A stretch of 64,000 bases of DNA, taken from NCBI RefSeq assembly GCF_006716425.1, contig NZ_VFOZ01000001.1:5518001-5582000 (forward strand), read 5' to 3'. Under the pieces are notes generated by a model. That model did not search any database. It saw only the letters and a list, made by a program, of their open reading frames with translations, and was not told where the DNA came from. Below, piece after piece: positions 33,163 through 43,224 of this stretch (its first letter is position 1; the number at the start of each line of letters is the position of its first letter). The DNA comes from Actinoallomurus bryophytorum. GTDB taxonomy: Bacteria; Actinomycetota; Actinomycetes; Streptosporangiales; Streptosporangiaceae. The translations under genes were made by a program, and so were the position numbers.

Positions 33163-33257
33163 TGACCGGCGACGTGCGGATCGCGGTGGCGCGCCACGCC
33201 GGGACCACCGTCATGGCGGTCTCGTCGTCGCGCGCCGGCCGGCGTGTGCCGCGATGA
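33163..33257 (+). CDS. Very short ORF overlapping the next start (possible rsbT remnant)
   Basis: ATG 33163 opens 31 codons (MTGDVRIAVARHAGTTVMAV then SSSRAGRRVPR) whose stop overlaps the ATG of the following gene as ATGA. Its first residues weakly recall the start of RsbT-type kinases, which normally precede such genes. It may be a translational-coupling leader or a remnant. Evidence is thin. Confidence 0.25.
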
Positions 33258-34300
33258 GCGGCCGGATGACGGTCACCGAGGCGTGGGACCTGACCGTGGC
33301 CGACGAGGGCCAGGTGCACGGCGCGACCGCGGCCGCGTCCGCCGCGGCGCTTGCCGCCGGCCTGGACCCGGGCGAGGTCGCCACCTGTGAGCGGCTCGCG
33401 ACCGAGCTGGCCACCAACCTCGTCCGGCACGCCGTCGGCGGCCGGTTGCTGGTCAGCGTCGCCGGCAAGGGCGCGGTGCAGATCGTCGCGGTGGACCGGG
33501 GCCCCGGTATCGACGACGCGGCGGTGTCCAGGATCGACGGCCGTACGACCGGCACGTCGCTGGGCGCCGGCCTGGACGCGTGCCGGCGTGAGGCGGCGCA
33601 GTTCGACCTGTACAGCAGGCCTGGACAGGGCACGGTCGTGCTGGCACGGGTCGGACCGGCCGCCGCGGAGCCGGCGGGGCCGGTCGAGTTCGGCGGGATC
33701 ATCACCCCGCATCCGGACGAGTCGGCGGTCGGGGACGGCTTCGGCCTGGCCTGGGAAGGCGAGCGGATGACGATCGGCGTCGTCGACGGCCTCGGGCACG
33801 GAGTCGAGGCGGCCGAGGCGCGGCAGGCCGCGCTGGAGCGGTTCGAACAGCGTCCCGCCCGCGACTCGGCCGGTCTGCTCCGCGAGATCGACGTCGACCT
33901 GCGGGTCACGAGGGGTGCCGCCGCCGCGGTCGCCCAGATCGACGGGCGGTCCCGTCAGCTCACCTTCGCCGGGATGGGCAACGTGACCGGCCGGCTGTTC
34001 CGGCCCGGCAACGCCCAGACGCTCGTGTCCCGGCCGGGCATCCTCGGTGCCGGCCATGGCATCGGCGCCGCCGCCCGGCCACGGCTGCACCGGCTGGTCG
34101 CCGCGGACTGGCTCGCGCCGGCCGTGCTCGTCATGCACACGGATGGCGTCACGAACCGCTGGGACCCGGCCGACCATCCAGGCGCAGACAATCACCATCC
34201 CGCGATCCTGGCCGCGCTGATCTGGCGGGACGCTCTGCGCGGCAACGACGACGCCACGGTTGTCGTAGCCCGTACATCACCGGAGAATGGTCTTCGATGA
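33254..34300 (+). CDS. Anti-sigma kinase-like ATPase fused to SpoIIE/RsbX-type phosphatase
   Basis: A 348-residue protein of the partner-switching system. The N-terminal half is a GHKL/RsbW-like ATPase: ATCERLATELATNLVRHA (N box) and VAVDRGPGIDD (G1). The C-terminal half is a PP2C/RsbX-like phosphatase: MTIGVVDGLGHGVEAAEA, FAGMGNVTGRLF, VLVMHTDGVTNRW and DDATVVVA. Such proteins control STAS antagonists of a sigma factor. The stop overlaps the next gene by 4 bp (ATGA), so both are made together. Confidence 0.88.
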   Translation: MSGRMTVTEAWDLTVADEGQVHGATAAASAAALAAGLDPGEVATCERLATELATNLVRHAVGGRLLVSVAGKGAVQIVAVDRGPGIDDAAVSRIDGRTTGTSLGAGLDACRREAAQFDLYSRPGQGTVVLARVGPAAAEPAGPVEFGGIITPHPDESAVGDGFGLAWEGERMTIGVVDGLGHGVEAAEARQAALERFEQRPARDSAGLLREIDVDLRVTRGAAAAVAQIDGRSRQLTFAGMGNVTGRLFRPGNAQTLVSRPGILGAGHGIGAAARPRLHRLVAADWLAPAVLVMHTDGVTNRWDPADHPGADNHHPAILAALIWRDALRGNDDATVVVARTSPENGLR

Positions 34301-35934
34301 ACGAGCGGATCCAGGACGGACCGATCGGCGATCCGGTCGCGGCCCTCGCCACGGTCGCGTCCGCCATGGGACGGTTCGGCGTCGCCGAGGACGAACGCGC
34401 CGGGTTCCTGGCCACCGTCGCACGGGCGCTGCGCGACCACCGGCCCGGCGACCGGCTCACGCTCAGCGTCACCGGCGGATCCCTGAGCGCCACGGTCGGG
34501 AACGGCGCGGCACCCGCCTCGACGGCGACGGTCGCGGCGTACGGCGAGACCGCGTCCGACGGCCGCGGCGACGGGGCCGGACTGCTCGACCTCGTCATCG
34601 GCCAGCACGAGGCCCTCGGCCGGCAAGGGCAGGAGCTGGAGCAGACCGGCCAGGGAGTCGTCGCGCTGCACGCCGAGCTCGCCGAGACGACCGAGCGGCT
34701 CCGCCACGCCAGTGACCTGCAGCGCCGCCTGCTGAGCGCCGAACGCCGGGCACATGCCGTGGCCGAGGCGTCACGTGCCCGGCTGGCGTTCCTGGCCCAC
34801 ACCGGCGCCATCCTGGCCGAGTCGCTCGAGCACGAGCGGCTTCTCTGGCGGTTGCACGCGAGCGTCGTCCCGCGTTACGCGTCCCGCATGACGGTGTGGC
34901 TGGTCCGCGAGCCCGGCCTGCTCGACCCCTATCCGCCCGCGGCCGAGGCCGAGCGGCCCCGGCCGCTGGTCGAGAAGGCGTTCAGCAGCGGCCGGGCCCA
35001 GCACGCTACCCGCGTGCCGGGCGACGAGGAAGTGGCGCCGGGCGTCGACACCACGATCGACGATCAGCAGATCCTCGCGGTCCCGCTGATCTCACGAGGC
35101 ACCACCCTCGGCGTCCTCGCCGTCGAGCCGCCCGCGGACTCCTTCACCGCCGAGGACGTCGCGGTCTTCGGCGAGCTGGCCCGGCTGACCGCCGCCGCGA
35201 CCGACAACGCGCTGCGCTACGAGCACGAACGCGACGTCGCGGAGCTGCTGCAGCGTGCCATGCTCACCGACCTGCCGTCGTCTGGACGGCTGCGTTTCAC
35301 CGCTCGCTACCTGCCCGCCGAGGCGGGGCTGAACGTCGGCGGCGACTGGTACGACGCGTTCGAGCGCCCCGACGGCGACATGGTCGCCGCGGTCGGCGAC
35401 GTCACGGGGCACGGGCTTCAGGCGGCCGCCCTCATGGGACAGCTGCGCACCACGCTGCGGGCGTTCGCGATCGACGCCGACGGCCCGGGCGAGGTCCTGA
35501 CCCGGATGCACCGGCTCCTGTCGCATCTTCAGCCGGACGACCTGGCCACCGCGGTGCTCGCGCAGGTGTCCGGCGACGGCCTCCTGCGCTGGGCCAACGC
35601 CGGTCACATGCCGCCGTTGCTCCGCGCGCCCGATGGCACCGTGACGGTGCTGGAGGGCCACGACTTCCTGCTCGGCATGCCACTGGAGGGCGCACGCCTG
35701 CAGGAGTTCGGCATCCGGCCCGAGCCCGGCTCGATCGTGCTCTTCTACACCGACGGACTCATCGAGCGGCGCGGAGTGCCCCTGGGGGAGGGGATCGACA
35801 AGCTCGCCAGGGCGTTCGCGCGGGCGGATGGCGAGCTCGACGTCATCGCCGACAGCGTGCTCACGGACATGCTGCGCGACAGCGCCCGCGAGGACGACAC
35901 GTGCCTGCTGATGTTCCGCACGGCAACGCCGTGA
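34297..35934 (+). CDS. PP2C-type (SpoIIE) phosphatase with coiled coil and GAF domain
   Basis: A 545-residue signalling protein. Residues about 1-100 are low in recognisable features. A coiled coil covers about 105-165 (HEALGRQGQELEQTGQGVV ... ERLRHASDLQRRLL). A GAF sensor covers about 165-305 (DDQQILAVPLISRGTTLGVLAVE). A SpoIIE phosphatase covers about 320-543: LNVGGDWYDAF, AVGDVTGHGLQAA, WANAGHMPPLL, LFYTDGLIERR and REDDTCLLMFR, with all metal-ligand Asp residues. It should dephosphorylate an anti-sigma antagonist in response to a bound signal. Coupled to the upstream gene. Confidence 0.93.
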   Translation: MNERIQDGPIGDPVAALATVASAMGRFGVAEDERAGFLATVARALRDHRPGDRLTLSVTGGSLSATVGNGAAPASTATVAAYGETASDGRGDGAGLLDLVIGQHEALGRQGQELEQTGQGVVALHAELAETTERLRHASDLQRRLLSAERRAHAVAEASRARLAFLAHTGAILAESLEHERLLWRLHASVVPRYASRMTVWLVREPGLLDPYPPAAEAERPRPLVEKAFSSGRAQHATRVPGDEEVAPGVDTTIDDQQILAVPLISRGTTLGVLAVEPPADSFTAEDVAVFGELARLTAAATDNALRYEHERDVAELLQRAMLTDLPSSGRLRFTARYLPAEAGLNVGGDWYDAFERPDGDMVAAVGDVTGHGLQAAALMGQLRTTLRAFAIDADGPGEVLTRMHRLLSHLQPDDLATAVLAQVSGDGLLRWANAGHMPPLLRAPDGTVTVLEGHDFLLGMPLEGARLQEFGIRPEPGSIVLFYTDGLIERRGVPLGEGIDKLARAFARADGELDVIADSVLTDMLRDSAREDDTCLLMFRTATP

Positions 35935-36000
35935 CCATCACGTGTCCGCGGTTCCGGTCCACGTGGTGGCCCGCTCGGAATATAGTTGGCGTAATAAGAC

Positions 36001-36018
36001 AGTTGTCCTCCGGCAACT
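36001..36018. promoter_or_regulatory. Short inverted repeat before the 88-residue protein gene
   Basis: AGTTG-TCCTCCGG-CAACT, 76 bases before ATG 36094, in an AT-richer stretch (ATATAGTTGGCGTAATAAG) that may hold a promoter. A weak operator candidate. Confidence 0.35.
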
Positions 36019-36093
36019 AACGCGGTCCCCGGGGCCGCTGGAACATATCGGCGGTCCTCTTCACCGGGTCCCGCCGTGCTGGAAGGAGCCTCG

Positions 36094-36360
36094 ATGGCTG
36101 ACTCCGAGACGGAGCAATACGGTGAGCTCGTCGACCGGCTGGCCGGCGACTATCCCGACGTCCCCCAGCAGGTCGTGGAGGAGCAGGTCGCCAAGGCGGT
36201 CGAAGGGACTCATCTGTTCGGCGAGGTTCCGACGACCGTGGAGCTGGTCGAGACCATCGCGACGGAGAACGTCGCACGGGTCGACCGCGCCATGCGCGGC
36301 GGAGCGGACCTGAGCGAGGAGAGCCCCGGACCGCGGGAGCAGGTGGCCACCGAGCCCTGA
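36094..36360 (+). CDS. Small three-helix-type protein
   Basis: An 88-residue cytoplasmic protein: YGELVDRLAGDYPDVPQQVVEEQVAKAVEGTHLFGEVPTTVELVETIATENVARVDRAMRG. It resembles small actinobacterial proteins described as three-helix bundle dimerisation domains (DUF3562-like), whose role is unknown. ATG 36094 has an AAGGAG site. It is convergent with the MarR gene, 7 bases apart. Confidence 0.75.
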   Translation: MADSETEQYGELVDRLAGDYPDVPQQVVEEQVAKAVEGTHLFGEVPTTVELVETIATENVARVDRAMRGGADLSEESPGPREQVATEP

Positions 36361-36367
36361 GCGGGCG

Positions 36368-36859
36368 TCAGGCGGGCATCGAGAAGGACTCGGCCGATCC
36401 GGACGTGCCGGACACGTCGGCCGCGGCGCGGAACTCGCTGAGGCCGTTGAACAGCGCCTGGCGGGCTACGGAGGGCATCCGGGCCAGAACCTTCTTGATC
36501 TCCTCCTGCCGCTCCTGGCGCACGCGGTCGAGCAACGCCTCGCCGTCGGGACTGAGCCGGATGGCGATCTCTCTCCGGGATTGCTGACCGGACTCGCGTA
36601 CAATCAGCCCAGCGGCTTCAAGGCGGTCACACAGTCGGCTTGCCGAGGACAGGAGCGCACCGAGCTCGGCCGCCAGACCACTGAGATTGATCGCTCCGTT
36701 TTGCTCCACGACGAACAGAACGCGCAGCTGAGTGGCCGGAACCGGCACGCCAGGCGCACTCTGTGGTCCCGTCCAGATCCGGACGATCGCTTCGGCGGCC
36801 AGATCGATCGCAGCGGCGCATTCCGACAGCTGCGATGAATCACCCACATCCGCCACCAT
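36368..36859 (-). CDS. MarR family transcriptional regulator
   Basis: A 163-residue winged-helix regulator: LRVLFVVEQNGAINLSGLAAELGALLSSASRLCDRLEAAGLIVRESGQQSRREIAIRLSPDGEALLDRV contains the recognition helix and the wing (SRREIAIRLSPDG). ATG 36859 is used, with TAGGGG upstream. It is divergent from the SpoIIE-type gene starting at 36954, which it may control. Confidence 0.9.
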   Translation of the reverse strand: MVADVGDSSQLSECAAAIDLAAEAIVRIWTGPQSAPGVPVPATQLRVLFVVEQNGAINLSGLAAELGALLSSASRLCDRLEAAGLIVRESGQQSRREIAIRLSPDGEALLDRVRQERQEEIKKVLARMPSVARQALFNGLSEFRAAADVSGTSGSAESFSMPA

Positions 36860-36953
36860 ACCCCTACCGTCACACATCGCGCGTGCGCAGTCACTCGTTC
36901 ACGCCGCGCATCCGAACAGTTCATTACCCAAGGCAGCCGAGCGAGACGAGATC

Positions 36954-38135
36954 ATGTCCGAAGACCAGCGACGTAACACCGAACGCGCCATCTGGGAGGC
37001 TCAGCCGCACGCCCTCGCCGGGAGTGTGTCCGACGCCATCCGGCAGTCCTATGGCGCGACCTCCGTCGAGTTGCTGCTCGCGGACTACCGGCTGGACTTC
37101 CTCATCCCGGTCGCCTCGGAACGCCCGGGGTTCCGTATGGACGGCACGCCCGCCGGACGCGCCTTCGCCGCGCAGGAGCCGGTGCTGAGGCCGCCGGCCG
37201 ACGACGGGCCCTGGGAGTTCCACCTGCCGCTGGCCGTGCGGGGCGACCGCTCCGGCGTCCTCACCGTGTCACTGCCGGACCAGCCCGACCTGGCCACACG
37301 TGAGGAGCTCGTCGCGCTCGCCATGGTCCTGGCCCGTGCGCTCAAGATCGCCGATGACGGCACCGACCTCTACCGGCGCGTGCGGCGTCGCAACCGCCTC
37401 ACGCTCGCCGCGGAGATCCAGTGGGAGCTGCTGCCCGGACGCTCGTGCGTGACGGATGAGTTCCACCTGGCCGGGCAGCTCGAGCCGGCCTACGCGATCT
37501 GGGGTGACAACTTCGACTGGGTGACCGCCGCCGACCACCTGAGCGTCTCCGTCACCAACGGCATGGGCCGCGGGGCCGACGCCGCCCTGCTCACGCAGCT
37601 CGCCGTCGGCGCCCTGCGCAACGCCCGCCGCTCCGGCGCCGACCTGATCGACCAGGCCACGCTGGCGAACGAGACGATCTACAACCACCACCACGGCCGG
37701 CGGCACGTCTCGACGCTCCTGCTGCGGTTCGACCTGGCCACGGGGCGGGCCGCGGTCATCGACGCGGGCTCGCCGAAGATCTTCCGGATGCGCGGCGGCA
37801 AGGTCGATCCGGTCGAGCTGGAGGCGCAGCTCCCGCTGGGCATGTTCGACGACACCCAGTACACCGAGCAGGAGTTCGCCGTCGAGACCGGCGACCGCCT
37901 CATCATCCTCAGCGACGGCTTCCACGCCGCCGTGTCCCCCGGCGGCGATTCCTACGGGGCGTCCGCGCTGGCGATGGGGCTGCGTCAGACCCGCCTGCAG
38001 AGCCCGTCGGAGGCGGTCCGCACTCTCACCCGCGGTCTCCTCGACTACTACGAGGGCGGCGAGATCGCCGACGACGCCGTCGTCCTCTGCCTGGACTGGA
38101 CCGGGCGGACGGCCGGCAGCCCGCCGGGCGTGTGA
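36954..38135 (+). CDS. SpoIIE-type serine/threonine phosphatase
   Basis: A 393-residue protein. The N-terminal part (about 1-140) looks like a degenerate GAF (LADYRLDFLIPVASE ... LPLAVRGDRSGVLTVSL). The phosphatase half has AEIQWELLPGRSC, IWGDNFDW, SVSVTNGMGRGADAALL, IDAGSPKIFRMRGG, RLIILSDGFHAA and DDAVVLCLDW. The motif usually reading DxMGHG is TNGMGRG, so one metal-ligand Asp position is Asn; this may be a subfamily trait or reduce activity. It ends 3 bp from the convergent glpK stop. Confidence 0.87.
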   Translation: MSEDQRRNTERAIWEAQPHALAGSVSDAIRQSYGATSVELLLADYRLDFLIPVASERPGFRMDGTPAGRAFAAQEPVLRPPADDGPWEFHLPLAVRGDRSGVLTVSLPDQPDLATREELVALAMVLARALKIADDGTDLYRRVRRRNRLTLAAEIQWELLPGRSCVTDEFHLAGQLEPAYAIWGDNFDWVTAADHLSVSVTNGMGRGADAALLTQLAVGALRNARRSGADLIDQATLANETIYNHHHGRRHVSTLLLRFDLATGRAAVIDAGSPKIFRMRGGKVDPVELEAQLPLGMFDDTQYTEQEFAVETGDRLIILSDGFHAAVSPGGDSYGASALAMGLRQTRLQSPSEAVRTLTRGLLDYYEGGEIADDAVVLCLDWTGRTAGSPPGV

Positions 38136-38138
38136 CGG

Positions 38139-39647
<1,509 letters not shown>

Positions 39648-39681
39648 CGCGTCCCTACCTCCAAGGTCGGGCAGCAGGGCC

Positions 39682-40458
39682 TCACCAGCGGGAGGCCCCC
39701 AGGTCTCGGGAGACCGCGCGCGCGGCGTCCCGTACGTAAGTCACCAGCGTCGGGTTCGGCCGTCCGCCGGGGCCGCAGATGCGTTCGATGGCGCCGCGGA
39801 TCCCCATGGCGCCGACCACCAGCCCGCCCTGACCGCGGATCGGAGCGGCGACGCCGGCCTCGCCGACCGTCATCTCCTCGATCTCGTCCGCCCACCCCAT
39901 GTCACGCACCCGCGCCAGCGCCTTGGCGAGGTCGCGGGGAACGGTGTTCGTACGTCTGGTGAACGGTTCGAGGTCGCCGTGAAGTGTGGCCGCCGTACCC
40001 GCGTCGTAGGCGAGGAGGACCTTGCCGAGCGCGGTCGCGTGGGCCGGGAGCAAGGCCCCGACGTCCAGGGTCTGCAGAGTGTCGTCGGGCCGGAAGACGT
40101 GGTGGACGACGAGCACCTTGCCGTCGAGCGGAGTGCCGATTCGTACCGCCTCGCCGCTGCGGGCGGCGAGGGCGTCCGCCCAGTTGATCGCGCGGGACCG
40201 CAGCTCGTTGACGTCGAGGTAGCTCGTGCCGAGGTGCAGCAGCGCCGCGCCGAGCCGGTACTTGCCGGTCTCCTCGTCCTGTTCGACGAAGCCGACGCCG
40301 TGGAGCGTACGCAGGATGCCGTGCGCGGTTCCGCGGGCCAGGCCGAGCGATCCCGCGATCTCGCTGACGCCGAGCCGCCCCGAGCCACGCGCGAGCAGGC
40401 GCAGGATCGCCGCCGCGCGCTCTATCGACTGAACCGGACCAGGCACGGTGCGGAGCAT
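39682..40458 (-). CDS. IclR family regulator (GylR-like)
   Basis: A 258-residue regulator. The winged helix is [60 protein letters not shown], followed by an IclR effector domain ([15 protein letters not shown] ... [16 protein letters not shown] ... [22 protein letters not shown]). Its place between the two glycerol operons matches GylR of Streptomyces, which controls glycerol use. ATG 40458 was chosen; GTG 40446 is an alternative. An operator-like repeat lies 16 bases upstream, suggesting autoregulation. Confidence 0.92.
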   Translation of the reverse strand: MLRTVPGPVQSIERAAAILRLLARGSGRLGVSEIAGSLGLARGTAHGILRTLHGVGFVEQDEETGKYRLGAALLHLGTSYLDVNELRSRAINWADALAARSGEAVRIGTPLDGKVLVVHHVFRPDDTLQTLDVGALLPAHATALGKVLLAYDAGTAATLHGDLEPFTRRTNTVPRDLAKALARVRDMGWADEIEEMTVGEAGVAAPIRGQGGLVVGAMGIRGAIERICGPGGRPNPTLVTYVRDAARAVSRDLGASRW

Positions 40459-40473
40459 AGCGATGTCAACATA

Positions 40474-40491
40474 TGTTCGACAATGTCGGCA
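40474..40491. promoter_or_regulatory. GylR-type operator candidate, copy 1
   Basis: TGTTCGACAATGTCGGCA, holding the dyad CGACA-A-TGTCG, 16 bases upstream of the iclR start. The identical 18 bases recur at 40599-40616. Probable binding site for the IclR-type regulator. Confidence 0.7.
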
Positions 40492-40598
40492 TTGTTGCCA
40501 CGCTCCGGCTCTGTGATCATCCGAATGCCCCCCGTGGTGGCCCGCCGACGTCCGAAACGGTCGTGTGAGGCCCGTGTCCGCTTGGCAACGCAGGGCGG

Positions 40599-40616
40599 TG
40601 TTCGACAATGTCGGCA
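40599..40616. promoter_or_regulatory. GylR-type operator candidate, copy 2
   Basis: Second exact copy of TGTTCGACAATGTCGGCA, 125 bp from copy 1 and 125 bp before the glpF start. Serves the glpF-glpK-glpD side of the divergent region by position. Confidence 0.7.
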
Positions 40617-40740
40617 CCTGTCTGTTGACCCCCTGCCTGGACCGACTTACCGTCCGGGCAGCCGTGAGAGACCTGAACCCCCTCATCACGCGCGGGTGCC
40701 TCGTGATGTCCGTAACGGATGTCGTCATCAAGGAGGAGAC

Positions 40741-41565
40741 GTGGCAGAGCGATTGAAGATCCCAGGGTTGGCCGGTGAAATGGCCGCCGAGTTCGCCGGG
40801 ACCCTGATCCTGATCTTGTTCGGAGCGGGTGTCGTGGCGCAGGTGGTGGCCGGTGGTATCGGCGACCATGACAGCATCGCGTGGGCGTGGGGCCTCGGCG
40901 TCACCCTGGGCGTGTACGTGGCGGGCCGGATCAGCGGCGCCCATCTCAATCCGGCGGTGACCGTCGCGCTCGCCGTCTTCAAGGGCTTCTCCTGGCGCAA
41001 GGTCGCCCCGTACGCCCTCGCGCAGTTCCTCGGCGCGTTCGTGGCCGCCCTGATCGTCCGCTGGAACTACAGCGAGGTCCTCGCCAAGCTGGACCCGGGG
41101 CACACCATCAAGACCCAGGGCGTCTTCTCCACCCTGCCCGGCAACGGCGCGCTCCCGGTGCACACCTGGGGAGCCTTCCGTGACCAGGTGATCGGCACCG
41201 CCATCCTGCTCTTCCTGATCCTGGCCGTGACCGATCTGAAGAACTCCTCACCCGCCGCCAACCTCGCGCCCTTCATCGTCGGCCTGATCGTCGTGGCGAT
41301 CGGCATGGCCTGGGGCACCGACGCCGGCTACGCCATCAACCCGGCACGTGACTTCGGCCCGCGCCTGGCCTCGTTCATCACCGGGTACGGCACGGCGTTC
41401 CGCGACCAGTACGGCTCGCTGTACTTCTGGGTGCCCATCATCGGCCCGCTCATCGGCGCGGTGCTCGGCGCCGGGCTGTACCAGGCTCTGGTGGCGCGAT
41501 TCCTGCCCTCGGACGACAACGAACCCGGCCAGCTCCCGACAGACTCTGAGCTCGAGACCGCCTGA
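40741..41565 (+). CDS. glpF: Glycerol facilitator, MIP/aquaporin family
   Basis: A 274-residue six-helix channel for glycerol entry. The two NPA half-helices are [11 protein letters not shown] and [12 protein letters not shown]; the second NPARD form with Arg is the glycerol-facilitator type. Helix segments such as [20 protein letters not shown] and [16 protein letters not shown] flank them. GTG 40741 follows an AAGGAGGAG site. First gene of glpF-glpK-glpD. Confidence 0.96.
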   Translation: MAERLKIPGLAGEMAAEFAGTLILILFGAGVVAQVVAGGIGDHDSIAWAWGLGVTLGVYVAGRISGAHLNPAVTVALAVFKGFSWRKVAPYALAQFLGAFVAALIVRWNYSEVLAKLDPGHTIKTQGVFSTLPGNGALPVHTWGAFRDQVIGTAILLFLILAVTDLKNSSPAANLAPFIVGLIVVAIGMAWGTDAGYAINPARDFGPRLASFITGYGTAFRDQYGSLYFWVPIIGPLIGAVLGAGLYQALVARFLPSDDNEPGQLPTDSELETA

Positions 41566-41599
41566 GTCCCCAAAGAAAGAAAAAGAAAGGCGACCTTCC

Positions 41600-43117
41600 A
41601 TGGCCGACTTCGTCGGAGCCGTTGACCAGGGCACCACGAGCACGCGTTTCATGATCTTCGACCACTCGGGCAACGAGGTGGGCAAGCACCAACTCGAGCA
41701 CGAGCAGATCCTCCCCCAGCCCGGCTGGGTCGAGCACAACCCCACCGAGATCTGGGAGCGCACCAGGTCCGTCATCGAGACCGGGCTCCACCAGGCGAAC
41801 CTCACCGCCACCGACCTGTCCGCGCTCGGCATCACCAACCAGCGCGAGACCGCCGTCGTGTGGAACCGGCGTACCGGGCGCCCCTACTACAACGCGATCG
41901 TCTGGCAGGACACGCGTACCGACCGGATCGCCTCGGCGCTGGACCGCGACGGGCGCGGCGACGTGATCCGGCAGAAGGCCGGTCTGCCGCCGGCGACGTA
42001 CTTCTCCGGCGGCAAGATCCAGTGGATCCTGGAGAACGTCGACGGGGTACGCGAGGCCGCCGAGGCCGGGGACGCGGTGTTCGGCAACACCGACACCTGG
42101 CTGCTGTGGAACCTCACCGGCGGGGTCAACGGCGGCGTGCACGTCACCGACCCGACCAACGCCAGCCGCACGATGCTGATGAACCTGGAGACGCTGGACT
42201 GGGACGACGAGCTGCTGTCGTTCTTCAATGTGCCGCGTTCGATGCTGCCGAAGATCCAGCCGTCGTCCAACCCGGACTTCTACGGGATGACCCTGGCGAA
42301 CGGCCCGGTAGGCGGCGAGGTGCCGCTCTCCGGTGACCTCGGCGACCAGCAGGCGGCGACCGTCGGGCAGGTCTGCTTCGGCGTCGGCGAGGCCAAGAAC
42401 ACCTACGGCACCGGCAACTTCCTGTTGCTCAACACCGGCACCGAGCTCGTACGGTCCAAGAACGGGCTGCTCACGACGGTCTGCTACCAGTTCGGCTCCG
42501 AGGCGCCCGTGTACGCGCTGGAGGGCTCGATCGCGGTCACCGGATCGGCCGTGCAGTGGCTGCGCGACCAGCTCGGCATCATCTCGGGCGCCTCGCAGAG
42601 TGAGACGCTCGCCCGGCAGGTGGAGGACAACGGCGGCGTGTACTTCGTGCCGGCCTTCTCCGGCCTGTTCGCCCCGTACTGGCGCTCCGACGCTCGCGGC
42701 GCCATCGTCGGGCTGTCCCGTTTCAACACCAACGCCCACCTGGCGCGGGCCACGCTCGAGTCGATCTGCTACCAGACCCGCGACGTCGTCGAGGCGATGC
42801 GGCAGGACTCCGGCGTCACGCTCGACGTGCTGCGCGTCGACGGCGGCGTGACCGCGAACGAGCTCTGTATGGAGATGCAGGCCGACGTTCTCGGCGTACC
42901 GGTCTCCAAGCCGGTCGTCGCGGAGACCACGGCACTCGGCGCGGCGTACGCGGCGGGCCTGGCGACCGGCTTCTGGCAGAACACCGACGAGCTCAAGCAG
43001 AACTGGAACGAGGACAAGCGCTGGGAGCCGCGCTGGAGCGAGGACCAGCGCGCCAGTGGATACGCCGGCTGGAAGAAGGCGGTCGAGCGCACCCTCGACT
43101 GGGTCGACGTCGACTGA
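41600..43117 (+). CDS. glpK: Glycerol kinase (second copy)
   Basis: A 505-residue FGGY kinase: [83 protein letters not shown] and [14 protein letters not shown]. It is 34 bp after glpF and before glpD, the standard glycerol operon order. An AAAGAAAGG stretch precedes ATG 41600. Compare the divergent copy at 38139; two kinases may serve different growth conditions. Confidence 0.96.
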   Translation: MADFVGAVDQGTTSTRFMIFDHSGNEVGKHQLEHEQILPQPGWVEHNPTEIWERTRSVIETGLHQANLTATDLSALGITNQRETAVVWNRRTGRPYYNAIVWQDTRTDRIASALDRDGRGDVIRQKAGLPPATYFSGGKIQWILENVDGVREAAEAGDAVFGNTDTWLLWNLTGGVNGGVHVTDPTNASRTMLMNLETLDWDDELLSFFNVPRSMLPKIQPSSNPDFYGMTLANGPVGGEVPLSGDLGDQQAATVGQVCFGVGEAKNTYGTGNFLLLNTGTELVRSKNGLLTTVCYQFGSEAPVYALEGSIAVTGSAVQWLRDQLGIISGASQSETLARQVEDNGGVYFVPAFSGLFAPYWRSDARGAIVGLSRFNTNAHLARATLESICYQTRDVVEAMRQDSGVTLDVLRVDGGVTANELCMEMQADVLGVPVSKPVVAETTALGAAYAAGLATGFWQNTDELKQNWNEDKRWEPRWSEDQRASGYAGWKKAVERTLDWVDVD

Positions 43118-43224
43118 TCCCTTCGGCGGGCGGGGCGCCGTCCGGCGCCCCGCCTCGCCGCGTGTCACTCCCGTCCCTTGTCTCCCTTTGCCCCCTCAGA
43201 CCCCGAGCCTTGAGGAGCCCGACT

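Noticed and set aside
40474-40616. Twin 18-bp sequences as attachment sites of a mobile element
   Set aside because: Only 107 bp lie between them, no integrase is near, and the internal dyad and divergent glycerol genes fit an operator much better.
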